From NCBI GenBank assembly GCA_002495625.1, contig DAGC01000013.1, positions 160,326 through 224,325 of the forward strand: 64,000 nucleotides of DNA, in the 5' to 3' direction. Each line of letters starts with the position of its first letter. The stretch's first letter is position 1. The position numbers and the translations under genes were made by a program. Source of the stretch: Methanobacterium sp. UBA375 (GTDB taxonomy: Archaea; Methanobacteriota; Methanobacteria; Methanobacteriales; Methanobacteriaceae). Below are positions 51,472 through 63,855 of this stretch, one piece after another. The notes under the pieces are model-generated. The model searched no databases, had not been told where the DNA came from, and worked only from the letters and a program-made list of their open reading frames with translations.

Positions 51472-51522
51472 GATCTTGAAATCCAAAAGCAAATAGAAGA
51501 GCAAATTAAAGGGAAAAAGTAA
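51472..51522 (+). pseudogene. orphan 16-residue repeat unit with stop
   Basis: In frame, DLEIQKQIEEQIKGKK followed by TAA matches the 16-residue repeat of the protein at 50982-51323, but no start codon or upstream reading frame supports a gene. It is probably the tail of a decayed duplicate. Confidence 0.65.
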
Positions 51523-51640
51523 TAATACATCCTTCCTTTATCTTGTAATTATTTTTACAGGCTTATATCCATTAAAAAACTGTTGTATTAGAAGTAATTT
51601 TTTATACATTTTTGGCGATCCCCATCCGACAAGCAGGCAC

Positions 51641-51700
51641 ATACGTATCGAATAAAAGGATTACGTATCGAATAAAAGCTTAATATAACGAATAAATAGC
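51641..51700. repeat. three direct repeats with exact 20-base period
   Basis: Units at 51641, 51661 and 51681 share TACGTATCGAATAAAAG (first two) and TATAACGAATAAATAGC (third). The common word is CGAATAAA at identical phase. Two turns of DNA per unit suggests cooperative protein binding about 250-310 bases upstream of fdhC. Confidence 0.75.
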
Positions 51701-51811
51701 TTTCGGTTTGATTTTTTTTCCATATCTTTATATTACTGTACTAATTCACTTTAACTATGAATATTCATGTAGTTTCGTGACAGGAACACCACAATCCACG
51801 TTTTTTTTATG

Positions 51812-51854
51812 TCGTTTTAAATCTATCATCATCTTTCATAAAAGATTTAAACGA
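51812..51854 (+). promoter_or_regulatory. hairpin in the fdhC leader
   Basis: TCGTTTTAAATCT (51812-51824) pairs with AGATTTAAACGA (51843-51854), with one bulged base and an 18-base loop, about 100 bases before the fdhC start. It could be a leader structure or a binding site. AT-rich composition lowers certainty. Confidence 0.45.
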
Positions 51855-51951
51855 GTGGGACACAACTCTATGAAAATTTATGGATCTTCAAGAAGATCTC
51901 ATGAGTATTCATGGCAGAAGATAAATAAAAAAAATTAGGAGGTCGAATGGT

Positions 51952-52794
51952 ATGGCATCATCTTTTAAGTCACCTGCAGACACAGCAAAAGCATGTGTTG
52001 GTATAGCTGCGTTGAAAGAAAAGGCTCCTTTGAGTAATTTAATTCTTTTGAGCTTTTTAGCAGGTGCGTATATTGCTTTTGGAGGTCTTTTGGCCGAGGT
52101 TGTAACCGGAGGTCTAGTGGCAGGTGGAGCTCCAGTGGGAATAAATAAATTGCTCTTTGGTGCAGTGTTCCCAGTTGGGCTGATACTGGTCGTTATAGCC
52201 GGTTCTGAACTGTTTACAGGTAACTGTATGTACATGCCCTTTGGAATACTACAAAAAAAGGCAAGTTGGTTTGGACTTGCCAGGAATTGGGCTTGGAGCT
52301 GGGTTTTCAACCTGGTAGGTGCTCTATTTGTAGCATATTTCCTTGCAGTAGCCAGTGGTATTCTAGCTGTAGATCCATGGGCAGCCGGTGCACTCACCAT
52401 TGCTAAAACTAAGGCACTTGGAGGAGCAAGTTTCGTTGCAGCAGGAAAAGCTACTGCATCTTTAACATGGATGCAGGTGTTCTGGAGAGCTATAGGTTGT
52501 AACTGGCTTGTGTGTCTCGCAGTATATCTGGCTATTGCTTCAGATGATATTATTGGTAAAATACTCGGAATTTGGTTCCCGATCTTTGCTTTCGTTGCAA
52601 TAGGATTCGAGCACGTTGTTGCAAACATGTTCTTTATACCAGTGGGAATATTCCTGGGTGGAGTATCATGGTCACAGTTCTTTGTAAACAACATGGTTCC
52701 TGCCACCATAGGTAACATCATCGGTGGAGCGATATTTGTAGCAGTCATTTACTGGTGGACCTATCTCAGAGGAACAAAAGCAGAAGCTAAGTGA
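51952..52794 (+). CDS. fdhC: formate transporter, FNT family
   Basis: This 280-residue protein has six membrane helices and the formate/nitrite channel features [16 protein letters not shown] near 35-50, [14 protein letters not shown] near 84-97, [20 protein letters not shown] near 112-131 and [16 protein letters not shown] near 223-238 (with the pore His). It starts at ATG with AGGAGG. FdhC imports formate for the dehydrogenase encoded just downstream. A T-rich tract with an inverted repeat (52814-52855) separates it from fdhA and may attenuate transcription. Confidence 0.95.
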   Translation: MASSFKSPADTAKACVGIAALKEKAPLSNLILLSFLAGAYIAFGGLLAEVVTGGLVAGGAPVGINKLLFGAVFPVGLILVVIAGSELFTGNCMYMPFGILQKKASWFGLARNWAWSWVFNLVGALFVAYFLAVASGILAVDPWAAGALTIAKTKALGGASFVAAGKATASLTWMQVFWRAIGCNWLVCLAVYLAIASDDIIGKILGIWFPIFAFVAIGFEHVVANMFFIPVGIFLGGVSWSQFFVNNMVPATIGNIIGGAIFVAVIYWWTYLRGTKAEAK

Positions 52795-52813
52795 CAGTGC
52801 AAAAGATAAAAAT

Positions 52814-52855
52814 CCTTCCATTTTTATTTTATTTTTTTTTTTGGATTATGGAAGG
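52814..52855 (+). terminator. T-rich tract with flanking inverted repeat between fdhC and fdhA
   Basis: CCTTCCAT (52814-52821) pairs with ATGGAAGG (52848-52855) around a T-rich loop that includes a run of more than ten T. It resembles an archaeal U-rich terminator or processing site and could set the fdhC to fdhA expression ratio. Confidence 0.45.
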
Positions 52856-52982
52856 TATCAATTTCTAAAAATTAAAACCATGATTTCCGCAATGTCCAGT
52901 CATACTGGATATTAAAAAAAGTGCAATAGATCATAAGAAATACATGGACCAGAACTTTAAAACAAATGAGGGGATAAGAAAA

Positions 52983-56244
<3,262 letters not shown>

Positions 56245-56248
<4 letters not shown>

Positions 56249-56277
56249 GGATATACTGACTTATCCTCATTTTTTTT
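56245..56277 (+). terminator. hairpin terminator after fdhB
   Basis: ATGAGGATA (56245-56253) pairs perfectly with TATCCTCAT (56262-56270) across an 8-base loop, followed by a T-run. The stem overlaps the fdhB stop codon (TGA 56246-56248), so the terminator starts within the gene end. It looks like an intrinsic terminator. Confidence 0.7.
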
Positions 56278-56327
56278 AATTTTTTGAAAAAAATATATGA
56301 GATAAATTTGATTCTTCACGCCACATA

Positions 56328-56399
56328 AAGAAAACCAGGTTCTGTATCCGCTCAAAATGCCTCTTATTAACAAATGTGCAGAATCTGGTTACTATTCTT
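56328..56399. other. hairpin-like inverted repeat between fdhB and mvhD
   Basis: AAGAAAACCAGGTTCTG (56328-56344) and the right arm 56379-56399 (CAGAATCTGG core, ending in TATTCTT) form an imperfect stem with a 34-base loop. It contains CGCTCAAAATGCCTCTTATT-like text that is partly echoed in the inverted repeat at 58142-58261. Confidence 0.5.
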
Positions 56400-56483
56400 T
56401 AGTGCTAAAAATGATGCTCAAACAAAGTATAATTAATATTAAACGCTTTAATAACTTGATTTTAACGATTAGGAGGATAGATT

Positions 56484-56912
56484 ATGGAATGGGAACCTAA
56501 AATATTAGTCTTCTGCTGTAATTGGTGTTCCTATGGAGGAGCAGACACTGCAGGTACAGCGAGGATGCAGTACCCCCCAAACGTACGTATAATCCGGGTG
56601 ATGTGCTCCGGTAGAATAAATCCGCTCTTCATAATGAAGGCCTTCAGTGAAGGAGCAGATGGAGTAATGGTTGCAGGTTGCCACTTTGGAGATTGCCACT
56701 ACGATAGGGGTAACTTTGCCTGTGATCGCAGAATAACCGCCCTGAAAACAGTTATAAAAACCCTTGGAATTGAGGAAGGAAGATTCCACCTGGACTGGAT
56801 CTCAGCTTCAGAAGGAGAAAAATTTGCAAACACCATGAAGATGATAATAAACCAGGTAAAAGAACTGGGTCCCTTCTCATGGAGACTGGAAGAAAAAGGG
56901 AAGGTAGGGTGA
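56484..56912 (+). CDS. mvhD: MvhD-type hydrogenase/formate-dehydrogenase iron-sulfur subunit
   Basis: This 142-residue protein carries the MvhD [2Fe-2S] signature [20 protein letters not shown] near 11-30, [14 protein letters not shown] near 34-47 and [14 protein letters not shown] near 65-78. MvhD-type proteins connect the electron input module, hydrogenase or FdhB, with HdrA of the bifurcating heterodisulfide reductase. A GGAGGATAG site precedes the ATG. It is five bases upstream of a second fdhB-like gene, suggesting an FdhB-MvhD-Hdr route for formate electrons. No mvhA/G genes are here. Confidence 0.9.
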   Translation: MEWEPKILVFCCNWCSYGGADTAGTARMQYPPNVRIIRVMCSGRINPLFIMKAFSEGADGVMVAGCHFGDCHYDRGNFACDRRITALKTVIKTLGIEEGRFHLDWISASEGEKFANTMKMIINQVKELGPFSWRLEEKGKVG

Positions 56913-56917
56913 TTTGA

Positions 56918-58117
56918 ATGGTTGAAGTAAACGACATGTACTACGGATTATCTCAAGACGCAGAGATAGCAGAAAGTGGAGAATGCGGGGGAGCAGTCAC
57001 CTCCGTACTGAAATTCCTCCTGGAAGAAGGTATTGTCGATGCAGTATTGGCTGTAAAGAAAGGTTTAGACCTGTATGATGCCGTACCTACCCTCATAACC
57101 GACCCTGATAAGGTCATAGAATCAGCAGGGTCACTGCACTGCGGTACGTTGAACATTGCCAAAACCATTGTCCGGTACCTTGACGGTGCAAAGGACCTGA
57201 AATTAGCAGTCACCACTAAACCATGCGACGCAATGACCATAGTAGAACTCATGAAAAGAAAACAGATAGAAAGAGACAACGTGGTCATGATTGGAGTTAA
57301 CTGCGGCGGTACTTTACCCCCGGTGAAGGCCCGTGAAATGGTAGAAAAGTTCTATGAAATTGATCCAGACATGGTGGTCAAGGAAGAGATTGCCAAGGGA
57401 AAGTTGATAATAGAGACAGCAGACAACGAAGAGAAGGAGATAAGCATAGATGATCTGGAAGATGAAGGATACGGTCGCAGGACCAACTGCCGGAGATGTG
57501 AAAATAACATACCACGAATGTCAGACATAGCCATGGGTAACTGGGGAGTGATAGGACCTTTAGCTGGAAAAGCAACCTTCATCGAGGTGTTTTCAGAAAA
57601 AGGTGCAGAAGTCCTGGAGAAAGCCATAAAAGCAGGAGCACTAAGGGTACAGGATCCTGTACCTAAGGGTGTTGAAATACGTGCAAACATAGACAAAACA
57701 ATGGTAAAACTGGCGAATAAATGGCAGACCAGGAACTTCGAAGACGAAGGCACCCTGATAACCATCGACCAGTACATGGACGAATTCTCCAAGTGCATAA
57801 AATGTTATGGTTGCCGGGAAGCATGCCCACTCTGTTTCTGCAGGGACTGCTCCATCCAGTCAGAATCCAACAACTGGGTGGAAAAGGGAATAATACCCCC
57901 ATCACCCATGTTCCACTTTGTAAGAATGCTCCACATGGTGGACTCCTGCACAAACTGTGGACAATGCGAAGAAGTCTGCCCCAGTGAAATACCACTGGCC
58001 AGAATATTCCATGAAATAAACGTCAAATTACAGGAAGAATTTGATTACAAACCAGGATACGACCTGGACCAAAAACCGCCACTTTCTGTAACTGATAAAG
58101 AACCAAGTGAGGAATGA
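56918..58117 (+). CDS. second FdhB-type protein, paired with MvhD
   Basis: The 399 residues are colinear with fdh[19 protein letters not shown] near 21-38, [17 protein letters not shown] near 124-140, [20 protein letters not shown] near 181-200 and a ferredoxin module [38 protein letters not shown]. There is no second fdhA. The gene is five bases after mvhD. The pair resembles part of the flp-type clusters of Methanobacteriales. It may be an alternative adaptor between FdhA and heterodisulfide reductase, or serve another F420 or formate partner. Confidence 0.88.
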   Translation: MVEVNDMYYGLSQDAEIAESGECGGAVTSVLKFLLEEGIVDAVLAVKKGLDLYDAVPTLITDPDKVIESAGSLHCGTLNIAKTIVRYLDGAKDLKLAVTTKPCDAMTIVELMKRKQIERDNVVMIGVNCGGTLPPVKAREMVEKFYEIDPDMVVKEEIAKGKLIIETADNEEKEISIDDLEDEGYGRRTNCRRCENNIPRMSDIAMGNWGVIGPLAGKATFIEVFSEKGAEVLEKAIKAGALRVQDPVPKGVEIRANIDKTMVKLANKWQTRNFEDEGTLITIDQYMDEFSKCIKCYGCREACPLCFCRDCSIQSESNNWVEKGIIPPSPMFHFVRMLHMVDSCTNCGQCEEVCPSEIPLARIFHEINVKLQEEFDYKPGYDLDQKPPLSVTDKEPSEE

Positions 58118-58141
58118 AAAAATCCTCAGCCCATAGGGTAG

Positions 58142-58261
58142 AGTAACCGCATTTCCAGGGTGATAGATTATATCATATTCACTAGAAAAATTCGCTCAAA
58201 TTCTAGGAATCACCTCTTTAAAATGAGAATAATAGATCACCCATAGTAAATGCGGTTTACT
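58142..58261. other. 120-base long inverted repeat after the second fdhB
   Basis: The left arm 58142-58180 (AGTAACCGCATTT, GGGTGAT, TATTC words) matches the reverse complement of 58227-58261 with small gaps. The middle is AT-rich without a gene. It resembles a MITE-like element or a long RNA hairpin. Confidence 0.6.
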
Positions 58262-58272
58262 TTATCTTAAAG

Positions 58273-58350
58273 GATACAATTTAAGATTTTAGAGAATTAA
58301 AGTATTTAAGAATACAATTTAAGGTATTTAGAGGATGATACAATTTAAGG
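58273..58350. repeat. three ATACAATTTAAG repeats before the carbonic anhydrase gene
   Basis: ATACAATTTAAG occurs at about 58274, 58312 and 58339, the last merging with the AAGGTGAT ribosome site of the carbonic anhydrase gene. Spacing is 38 and 27 bases. The repeats are candidates for an operator or slippage products. Confidence 0.7.
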
Positions 58351-58359
58351 TGATAAATA

Positions 58360-58887
58360 ATGATACTCGACGAAGTACTCAAAGCCAACCAAGAATTTGT
58401 CAAAGAATTTGAACCAAAAAAACTAAGCCACTCCCCACAAAAGAAACTGGCCATTGTAACCTGTATGGATACACGGCTCATCGGTTTTTTAGAACCAGCC
58501 ATGGGAATAGACAGGGGAGATGCAAAGATAATCAAAAATGCAGGCAACACCATAGTCGACAGGGATGTTATACGATCTGTTGCAGCAGCAATATATGCAC
58601 TTGGTGCGGAAGAGGTTATGGTGGTAGGACACTACGAATGTGGAATGGCCAACGTAGACCCTGAAAAACTCATCAGTGCCATGAAAGCCAGAGGAATCTC
58701 TGAGGAAATTATTTCAGGGGTTGATCTCAAAGAATGGATAGGGGCAATTGAGGGTGAAGAGGAGAATGTGTTAAACGCAGTTCGAGAAATAAAGGAATCT
58801 CCATTTATTCCAGATGATGTTCCTGTACACGGCCTTATAATAGATCTATACGATGGTAAATTGAAGGTTTTAGTTGAGGATAAATGA
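58360..58887 (+). CDS. beta-class carbonic anhydrase
   Basis: This 175-residue enzyme carries the beta-class zinc ligands and dyad: TCMDTRL (Cys35, Asp37, Arg39) and GHYECGMA near residues 90-97 (His, Cys). NAGNTIVDRDVIRSVAAAIY lies near 64-83. It interconverts CO2 and bicarbonate. Location directly after formate dehydrogenase genes suggests management of CO2 from formate oxidation. The length and the simple single domain match the archaeal type known from Methanothermobacter. Confidence 0.93.
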   Translation: MILDEVLKANQEFVKEFEPKKLSHSPQKKLAIVTCMDTRLIGFLEPAMGIDRGDAKIIKNAGNTIVDRDVIRSVAAAIYALGAEEVMVVGHYECGMANVDPEKLISAMKARGISEEIISGVDLKEWIGAIEGEEENVLNAVREIKESPFIPDDVPVHGLIIDLYDGKLKVLVEDK

Positions 58888-59154
58888 TCTGATGAACCCT
58901 AATATTTATTTTGATTCTATAAAAATTATTTTAATCCATTTTTATTTAATGTCTATTCCCTAAAGACTATTAAAAATTTTTTCGACACATAACATCCAAT
59001 TTTAACCTTAAAGAAATATTTAGCGGGCTCTATTTAACTTGGTATGTATTGTTAAATCATTGGTCATACTAAATAACAAGACGAAAAAGATAACTATTAG
59101 TGTGGGCCATGTTAATTTAAGTACATGTCTAGTTAGATATGGAGGGATTAACAA

Positions 59155-60246
59155 ATGAGTAAGATAAACAGGCAGGAGATTCTTGACATTTTAGATGAAT
59201 ATGACAAAGAAGATATAACAATTGCCACTCTAGGAAGCCACTCTTCTTTGCATATGTTTCAGGGGGCGAAAACAGAAGGGTTTAGGACTGCAGCAGTCTG
59301 CGAAAAAGGACGGGAAGTTCCTTATAAAAGATTTGGGGTTGTAGATGAAATAATCACGGTAGATAAATTTAGTGATATAGTTAATGATGAAGTCCAGGAA
59401 CAATTAAAGGACTTAAACAGCATAGTATTCCCCCACGGATCATTCGTAGCTTATGCTGGACTGGATAACATTGAAACTATTTTCAACGTACCCATGTTCG
59501 GAAACAGGGACATCTTAAGGTGGGAGGCAGAAAGGGACCTGGAAAGAAAGTTGATGACTGAATCCGGGGTCAGAATTCCGAAAAAGATAACCGATCCTGC
59601 GAAAATTGAAGGCACCGTCATGGTAAAGTTCCCCGGAGCCAGAGGGGGAAGAGGATACTTCGTTGCTTCATCAACTGAAGAATATGATGAAAAAATTGAA
59701 GCCATGAAGAAACGAGGCTGGATCGAAGAAGAGGATATAAAGGAAGCACATATTGAAGAATATGTATTAGGATGTAACTACTGTATTCATTACTTCTTCT
59801 CAGGATTAAAACAAGATGCAGAAGTCTTAGGGATGGACAGTAGATATGAATCAACCATAGATGGTTTAGTTAGAGTTCCGGCTAAAGATCAGCTGGATCT
59901 TAACGCAGATCCATCATACGTCGTAACTGGAAACCATCCAGTAGTTATAAGAGAATCATTACTTCCACAGGTATTTGACATAGGAGACAAAATCACAGAA
60001 GGTGCCAAAAAATTAGTACCACCAGGATTTAACGGTCCATTCTGTATGCAGACCCTGGTAACCGACAATCTTGAAGTGGTTGTATTTGAGATGAGCGCCC
60101 GATCAGATGGTGGAACAAACACCTTCATGAACGGATCACAATACAGTTACCTGTACCACGGAGAACCATTAAGCATGGGCCGTAGAATGGCCTTAGAAAT
60201 CAAAAATGGTATAAAAGAAGACCGTTTAGATGAAATAATTACTTAA
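59155..60246 (+). CDS. purP: FAICAR synthetase (formate-dependent), ATP-grasp
   Basis: This 363-residue PurP joins formate and ATP with AICAR to form FAICAR, the archaeal replacement for the folate-dependent step. Features are IATLGSHSSLHMFQGAKTEG near 22-41, VMVKFPGARGGRGYFVASS near 151-169, GCNYCIHYFFSGLKQDAEVL near 206-225 and FEMSARSDGGTNTFMNGS near 313-330. A GGAGGGAT site precedes the ATG, and a T-run (60254-60261) follows. Closeness to fdhC/fdhA may reflect shared formate supply. Confidence 0.95.
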   Translation: MSKINRQEILDILDEYDKEDITIATLGSHSSLHMFQGAKTEGFRTAAVCEKGREVPYKRFGVVDEIITVDKFSDIVNDEVQEQLKDLNSIVFPHGSFVAYAGLDNIETIFNVPMFGNRDILRWEAERDLERKLMTESGVRIPKKITDPAKIEGTVMVKFPGARGGRGYFVASSTEEYDEKIEAMKKRGWIEEEDIKEAHIEEYVLGCNYCIHYFFSGLKQDAEVLGMDSRYESTIDGLVRVPAKDQLDLNADPSYVVTGNHPVVIRESLLPQVFDIGDKITEGAKKLVPPGFNGPFCMQTLVTDNLEVVVFEMSARSDGGTNTFMNGSQYSYLYHGEPLSMGRRMALEIKNGIKEDRLDEIIT

Positions 60247-60348
60247 ACCATTCTTTTTTTTATTAATTCTGTATCATCTATTCAAATTCTTTATTCTTTT
60301 TTTAGCCCCACTTAAATGTCCAAAAAATTTATTTCATACTTTATTAAA

Positions 60349-62331
60349 TCAGATTATATCTCGATATCTGGCGAAAATATCCTTAACTGAACCAGAATAT
60401 ACCAATTCCTGGAGCAAACCTACATCAGATATCACCCAATCCACGTACTTATCTAAATCCTTGCGAACATATGATTCAAAAGAATAATGAGAAGAATCTA
60501 AATAAGCTTTACTGGGTTTAACATCCTTTTCTACTGCACCTATAAGATCATCCATAATGGATATCAATGGTTGATTATCAATGTGAACATCCTTTACCAG
60601 TTTTTTCTCCTGTAATGCGCCTAATACTGATATATCAGCAAATAACTTATGATTAACAGCTATCAAACCATCATAGATGACCATATCATCACTTATGTCC
60701 GTGAAGAAATCCTGAATCTTTGCAATAGCCGCTTCTAGATTATTTTCCTGTAATAAATAGTTGTTAAATTGTTGAACCGCTTTCTGGTGGTTGTACTCTT
60801 CCGGAGGTACTATTACCGTTTTCATGTACTCCTTATTCGTTTTGATGGCACCTGCAAGTAGACCCGGTAGATCTATGGTAACCCTGCTTGGCAAAATAAC
60901 GTAAGCACAGATGATGGCTATTATGGCCCCTATAGTTATATCGATTATCCTAGCCATGGAGTTTTCAATTACCGTTCCAGTGGGCCATATCAATACCGTG
61001 AACACGGTAAGGGCCATTACTGAAGGTCCAACGTAGTTGGGTAACCATGCTAGGGCTAAGAAAATCATGATAAGGGCAAATATCAACAGTATCTCATGTG
61101 GGAAGAAAAATGCCAGGATAATGGCTATTATGATGGCAAGTAAATTATATAAAACCCTTACCACCATGCTGTTGATTGTGCTGGTTATATCTGGTCTTAT
61201 GACGATTAAAATACCCATGGTCACCCAGATAACATCTCGGCCATGGGTAAGATGAACTAATAGAAGACCTACGGTTATGGCCAGTGCAAAACGTATCGCA
61301 TGCCGCATGTAAATATTTTTAAGGTTAAAATTAGCCTTAAGAACATCCTTAAGGGATGTTTTAGTTGTGGATATTTTTAATTTTTCTCCGGATATCTTAT
61401 CTGATAAAAGTTGGGCAGATCTTTTAAGAAGCTCCACCATCTGATAACCGATTCCCAGGAAAGCATTGGGATCTTTTTCACCAGAATCTACAGTCGCTTT
61501 TTTTACAGTTGAAACATCCTCATTTAACTTATCAATATTAACTTGATCTTTACCTTGTATTATTGATTCACCTATCTTTAAGCTGGTTTTGTTTATATCC
61601 TCCTGGTATTCTTTGAATTTATCCTGATATCCTTTAGATATTCGGGAGTAGAGTAATTTACTGTACTCACGAAAACCAGATAGATAGAGTCCTAATCTGA
61701 AAAGTTCATAGTCCGTTGGATCCAGCGGGATGCCTGAAAGTGCATGAAGGTTTTTTAAAACCACCTGTAAAGAATTTTGAGGATTAAATCCCACTGCCAC
61801 CCTATTACGCAGATCCTGTTTCATTTTCCATAAACGTGGTATAAACAGGAGTGAAGAAACTAAAAATGCCAGTAAACAGTAATAAATATAGTCCAAAGCG
61901 GTAGATTTAGTATTAACCACTATCACCGCAATGAAGTACATGACGAATATTATGTAACCAAAAAATCCAATTGATTTCCCGAAGATATACAGGGAAATAC
62001 AGAAAAATGCCCAGATAACTGTGATTAATATAAAAAGAAGATCACTGCTTAATCCTAAAGAGACACTGGTAAAAGCCAACATGGCCATAATAAATCCAAC
62101 AAGCGTTAGAGGAGCTATCTTTCTAACTGGTATATCTATATCTATTACCCTGGTGATTACGATGGTGACGATGGCAACCACAGAGATACCATTATCCCAA
62201 CCTAACAATACAGCTATTAGTATCGCTAAGACCATCAAAAGAAAGGATTTTACCGCGGTTGCCCACAATGGTTTACCGGTAGGTCTAATAAGTACCTTCA
62301 ATCTTTCAAATTTACTCTTCCTTTGTGGCAT
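60349..62331 (-). CDS. FUSC-family membrane protein
   Basis: This protein of about 660 residues has two clusters of five to six membrane helices (about 20-170 and 330-490) separated by a soluble region, and a C-terminal helical domain. The pattern matches the FUSC/aromatic acid exporter-like family. Motifs include LLGWDNGISVVAIVTIVITR near 42-61 and THGRDVIWVTMGILIVIRPD near 367-386. ATG 62331 (MPQRKSKFERLKVL) is preferred over 62409, since it follows GGTGTGG and the extension is unlike the family. The substrate is unknown. It is convergent with purP. Confidence 0.85.
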   Translation of the reverse strand: MPQRKSKFERLKVLIRPTGKPLWATAVKSFLLMVLAILIAVLLGWDNGISVVAIVTIVITRVIDIDIPVRKIAPLTLVGFIMAMLAFTSVSLGLSSDLLFILITVIWAFFCISLYIFGKSIGFFGYIIFVMYFIAVIVVNTKSTALDYIYYCLLAFLVSSLLFIPRLWKMKQDLRNRVAVGFNPQNSLQVVLKNLHALSGIPLDPTDYELFRLGLYLSGFREYSKLLYSRISKGYQDKFKEYQEDINKTSLKIGESIIQGKDQVNIDKLNEDVSTVKKATVDSGEKDPNAFLGIGYQMVELLKRSAQLLSDKISGEKLKISTTKTSLKDVLKANFNLKNIYMRHAIRFALAITVGLLLVHLTHGRDVIWVTMGILIVIRPDITSTINSMVVRVLYNLLAIIIAIILAFFFPHEILLIFALIMIFLALAWLPNYVGPSVMALTVFTVLIWPTGTVIENSMARIIDITIGAIIAIICAYVILPSRVTIDLPGLLAGAIKTNKEYMKTVIVPPEEYNHQKAVQQFNNYLLQENNLEAAIAKIQDFFTDISDDMVIYDGLIAVNHKLFADISVLGALQEKKLVKDVHIDNQPLISIMDDLIGAVEKDVKPSKAYLDSSHYSFESYVRKDLDKYVDWVISDVGLLQELVYSGSVKDIFARYRDII

Positions 62332-62498
62332 GAACCACACCAAACCCCCTGTATAATTAGAATACAGTAATAATTTTTCTATTCTGTTTGATATAAAGTT
62401 AACTAGCAAATATTTAAGTAGATAATCCTCTAGGAATACTCAAGTTTATTAGAATAGACTACTAAAGATAGTAGGTAACTAATTAAACAAGTGTTAAA

Positions 62499-62990
62499 AT
62501 GGACAGTAGCAAAGCCATTTTTCAGGGGCTGAAAAAAGCAGGTATAGACTTCGTGGTCAGTCTGCCCTGTGTAAACCTGGGTAAGATAATAGAGATGGTG
62601 GACTGCGACGAGGAGATCACCCATGTCCCGGTGACCCGGGAAGAAGAGGGGTTCGGTATCTGCGCCGGCGCCTACCTGGGCGGTAAGAAGACAGCGATTT
62701 TAATGCAGAACTCCGGGCTGGGCAACTCTGTAAATGTCTTAGCCTCCCTATATAAGCTCTACAAGTTACCAATACTGATGGTGGTGAGCCACCGCGGCAC
62801 TGAAGGGGAATTCATGAGCGCACAGATACCCATGGGAGAAGCCACCCCTGGTGTACTGGATACCCTGGAAATCGCATATTTCCTCCCCAAGACTCCGGAA
62901 GATGCATTAAAAGTGTTGTCTGAAGCCTGGCTCCTATCTGAGATGGGAGGCTCCCCCGTGGCCATGTTGCTTGAAATTGGATTCTGGTGA
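62499..62990 (+). CDS. comD: sulfopyruvate decarboxylase alpha subunit
   Basis: This 163-residue ComD is the pyrimidine-binding half of the thiamine diphosphate enzyme that decarboxylates sulfopyruvate to sulfoacetaldehyde in coenzyme M synthesis. Features are [20 protein letters not shown] near 19-38, [20 protein letters not shown] near 44-63 (with the catalytic Glu) and [17 protein letters not shown] near 69-85. The comE gene follows after 60 bases. AAGTGTTAAA precedes the ATG. Confidence 0.95.
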   Translation: MDSSKAIFQGLKKAGIDFVVSLPCVNLGKIIEMVDCDEEITHVPVTREEEGFGICAGAYLGGKKTAILMQNSGLGNSVNVLASLYKLYKLPILMVVSHRGTEGEFMSAQIPMGEATPGVLDTLEIAYFLPKTPEDALKVLSEAWLLSEMGGSPVAMLLEIGFW

Positions 62991-63050
62991 AATTTAATCA
63001 TTTAGTCAAACTTTTACAGGGAAATAAAGCTTACAGGGAAAAATAAGAAA

Positions 63051-63587
63051 ATGAAAAGAATCGATGCAATTAAAAGGATCTCCGAGCAGCTGGAGGATGA
63101 ACTGGTAATCTGCAACATAGGTTTTCCCTCCCGGGAGTTATACACGGTCAAGGATTCACCCACCCACTTTTACATGCTGGGATCCATGGGAATGGCCTCT
63201 TCCATAGGTTTAGGATTGGCCCTCGCCCAGGAAAGAAAAGTGGTAGCCCTGGATGGGGATGGATCGCTTTTAATGAACCTCGGTAGCCTGGTCACCATTT
63301 ACAACCAGAACCCAGAGAATTTTATACTGATATTGCTGGATAACGAATGTTACGGTTCAACCGGGTCCCAGTGCACCTACGCCAGTACTGTAAACCTATC
63401 CCGGATAGCAGAAGCTGTGGGATTTAAGAATATATTCTCATTCAAGGGGGATTTAGATTTAACAGAAGTTTTAAAGGCTGAAGGACCGGCATTTGTCCAT
63501 GTTAAGGTTGAACCGGGTAATGCCGATGTCCCTGTTATTGATATGGAACCAGAAGAGATTAAGGAACGGTTCATGGAAAATCTTTAA
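63051..63587 (+). CDS. comE: sulfopyruvate decarboxylase beta subunit
   Basis: This 178-residue ComE is the diphosphate-binding half of the thiamine enzyme. Features are [20 protein letters not shown] near 21-40, [18 protein letters not shown] near 43-60 and the Mg-diphosphate motif [20 protein letters not shown] near 68-87, ending with [10 protein letters not shown]. It partners ComD to form the active enzyme. The small domain sizes are normal for the split archaeal form. A GGGAAAAATAAG leader precedes the ATG. Confidence 0.95.
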   Translation: MKRIDAIKRISEQLEDELVICNIGFPSRELYTVKDSPTHFYMLGSMGMASSIGLGLALAQERKVVALDGDGSLLMNLGSLVTIYNQNPENFILILLDNECYGSTGSQCTYASTVNLSRIAEAVGFKNIFSFKGDLDLTEVLKAEGPAFVHVKVEPGNADVPVIDMEPEEIKERFMENL

Positions 63588-63855
63588 AATAAACCATTTT
63601 TTAGTAATTTCTAGAATTAATTTGTAATTATCAATAGTTTAAGAGGATACTACTTATTCTAAGTTAAAAATTGTGGATTTGTTAGTTAATTTTTATCAAA
63701 GTAAAGTATATTATTATAACAATATTAATTAGTATTAGGAATATTTTATGCAAAGATTAATAATGGAGTTATTCTAATTGAAATATGTTATAATTAACTG
63801 CGTTAGTCATTAATGTGATGTTGTTCATTTATTCATGAAATAGAGGAGAATAATA
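63588..63855. other. 268-base AT-rich intergenic region
   Basis: It holds the comE 3' flank and the promoter of the truncated gene at the window end. TATA-like words (AGTATATTATTATA near 63706) are visible. I see no gene or RNA. Confidence 0.4.

Larger units (their letters stand above)
51324..51951. other. 628-base regulatory region upstream of fdhC
   Basis: No intact gene is visible. In order the region holds an orphan 16-codon repeat unit (51472-51522), three 20-base-period direct repeats (51641-51700), a 12-base palindrome ATGAATATTCAT (51757-51768) and a hairpin (51812-51854). It ends with AGGAGGTCGA before the fdhC ATG. A 76-codon frame at 51708-51938 has no ribosome site or family likeness and is not called. 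Confidence 0.7.

Noticed and set aside
51641..51700. CRISPR array
   Set aside because: Units are contiguous 20-base repeats without spacers, and no cas genes are near.
51708..51938. 76-codon frame upstream of fdhC
   Set aside because: It overlaps the palindrome and hairpin, has no ribosome site and no family likeness.
51909..52748. 279-codon open frame opposite fdhC
   Set aside because: It is the exact antisense of a clear formate transporter gene, is full of Pro/Thr/Ala codon artefacts and has no ribosome site.
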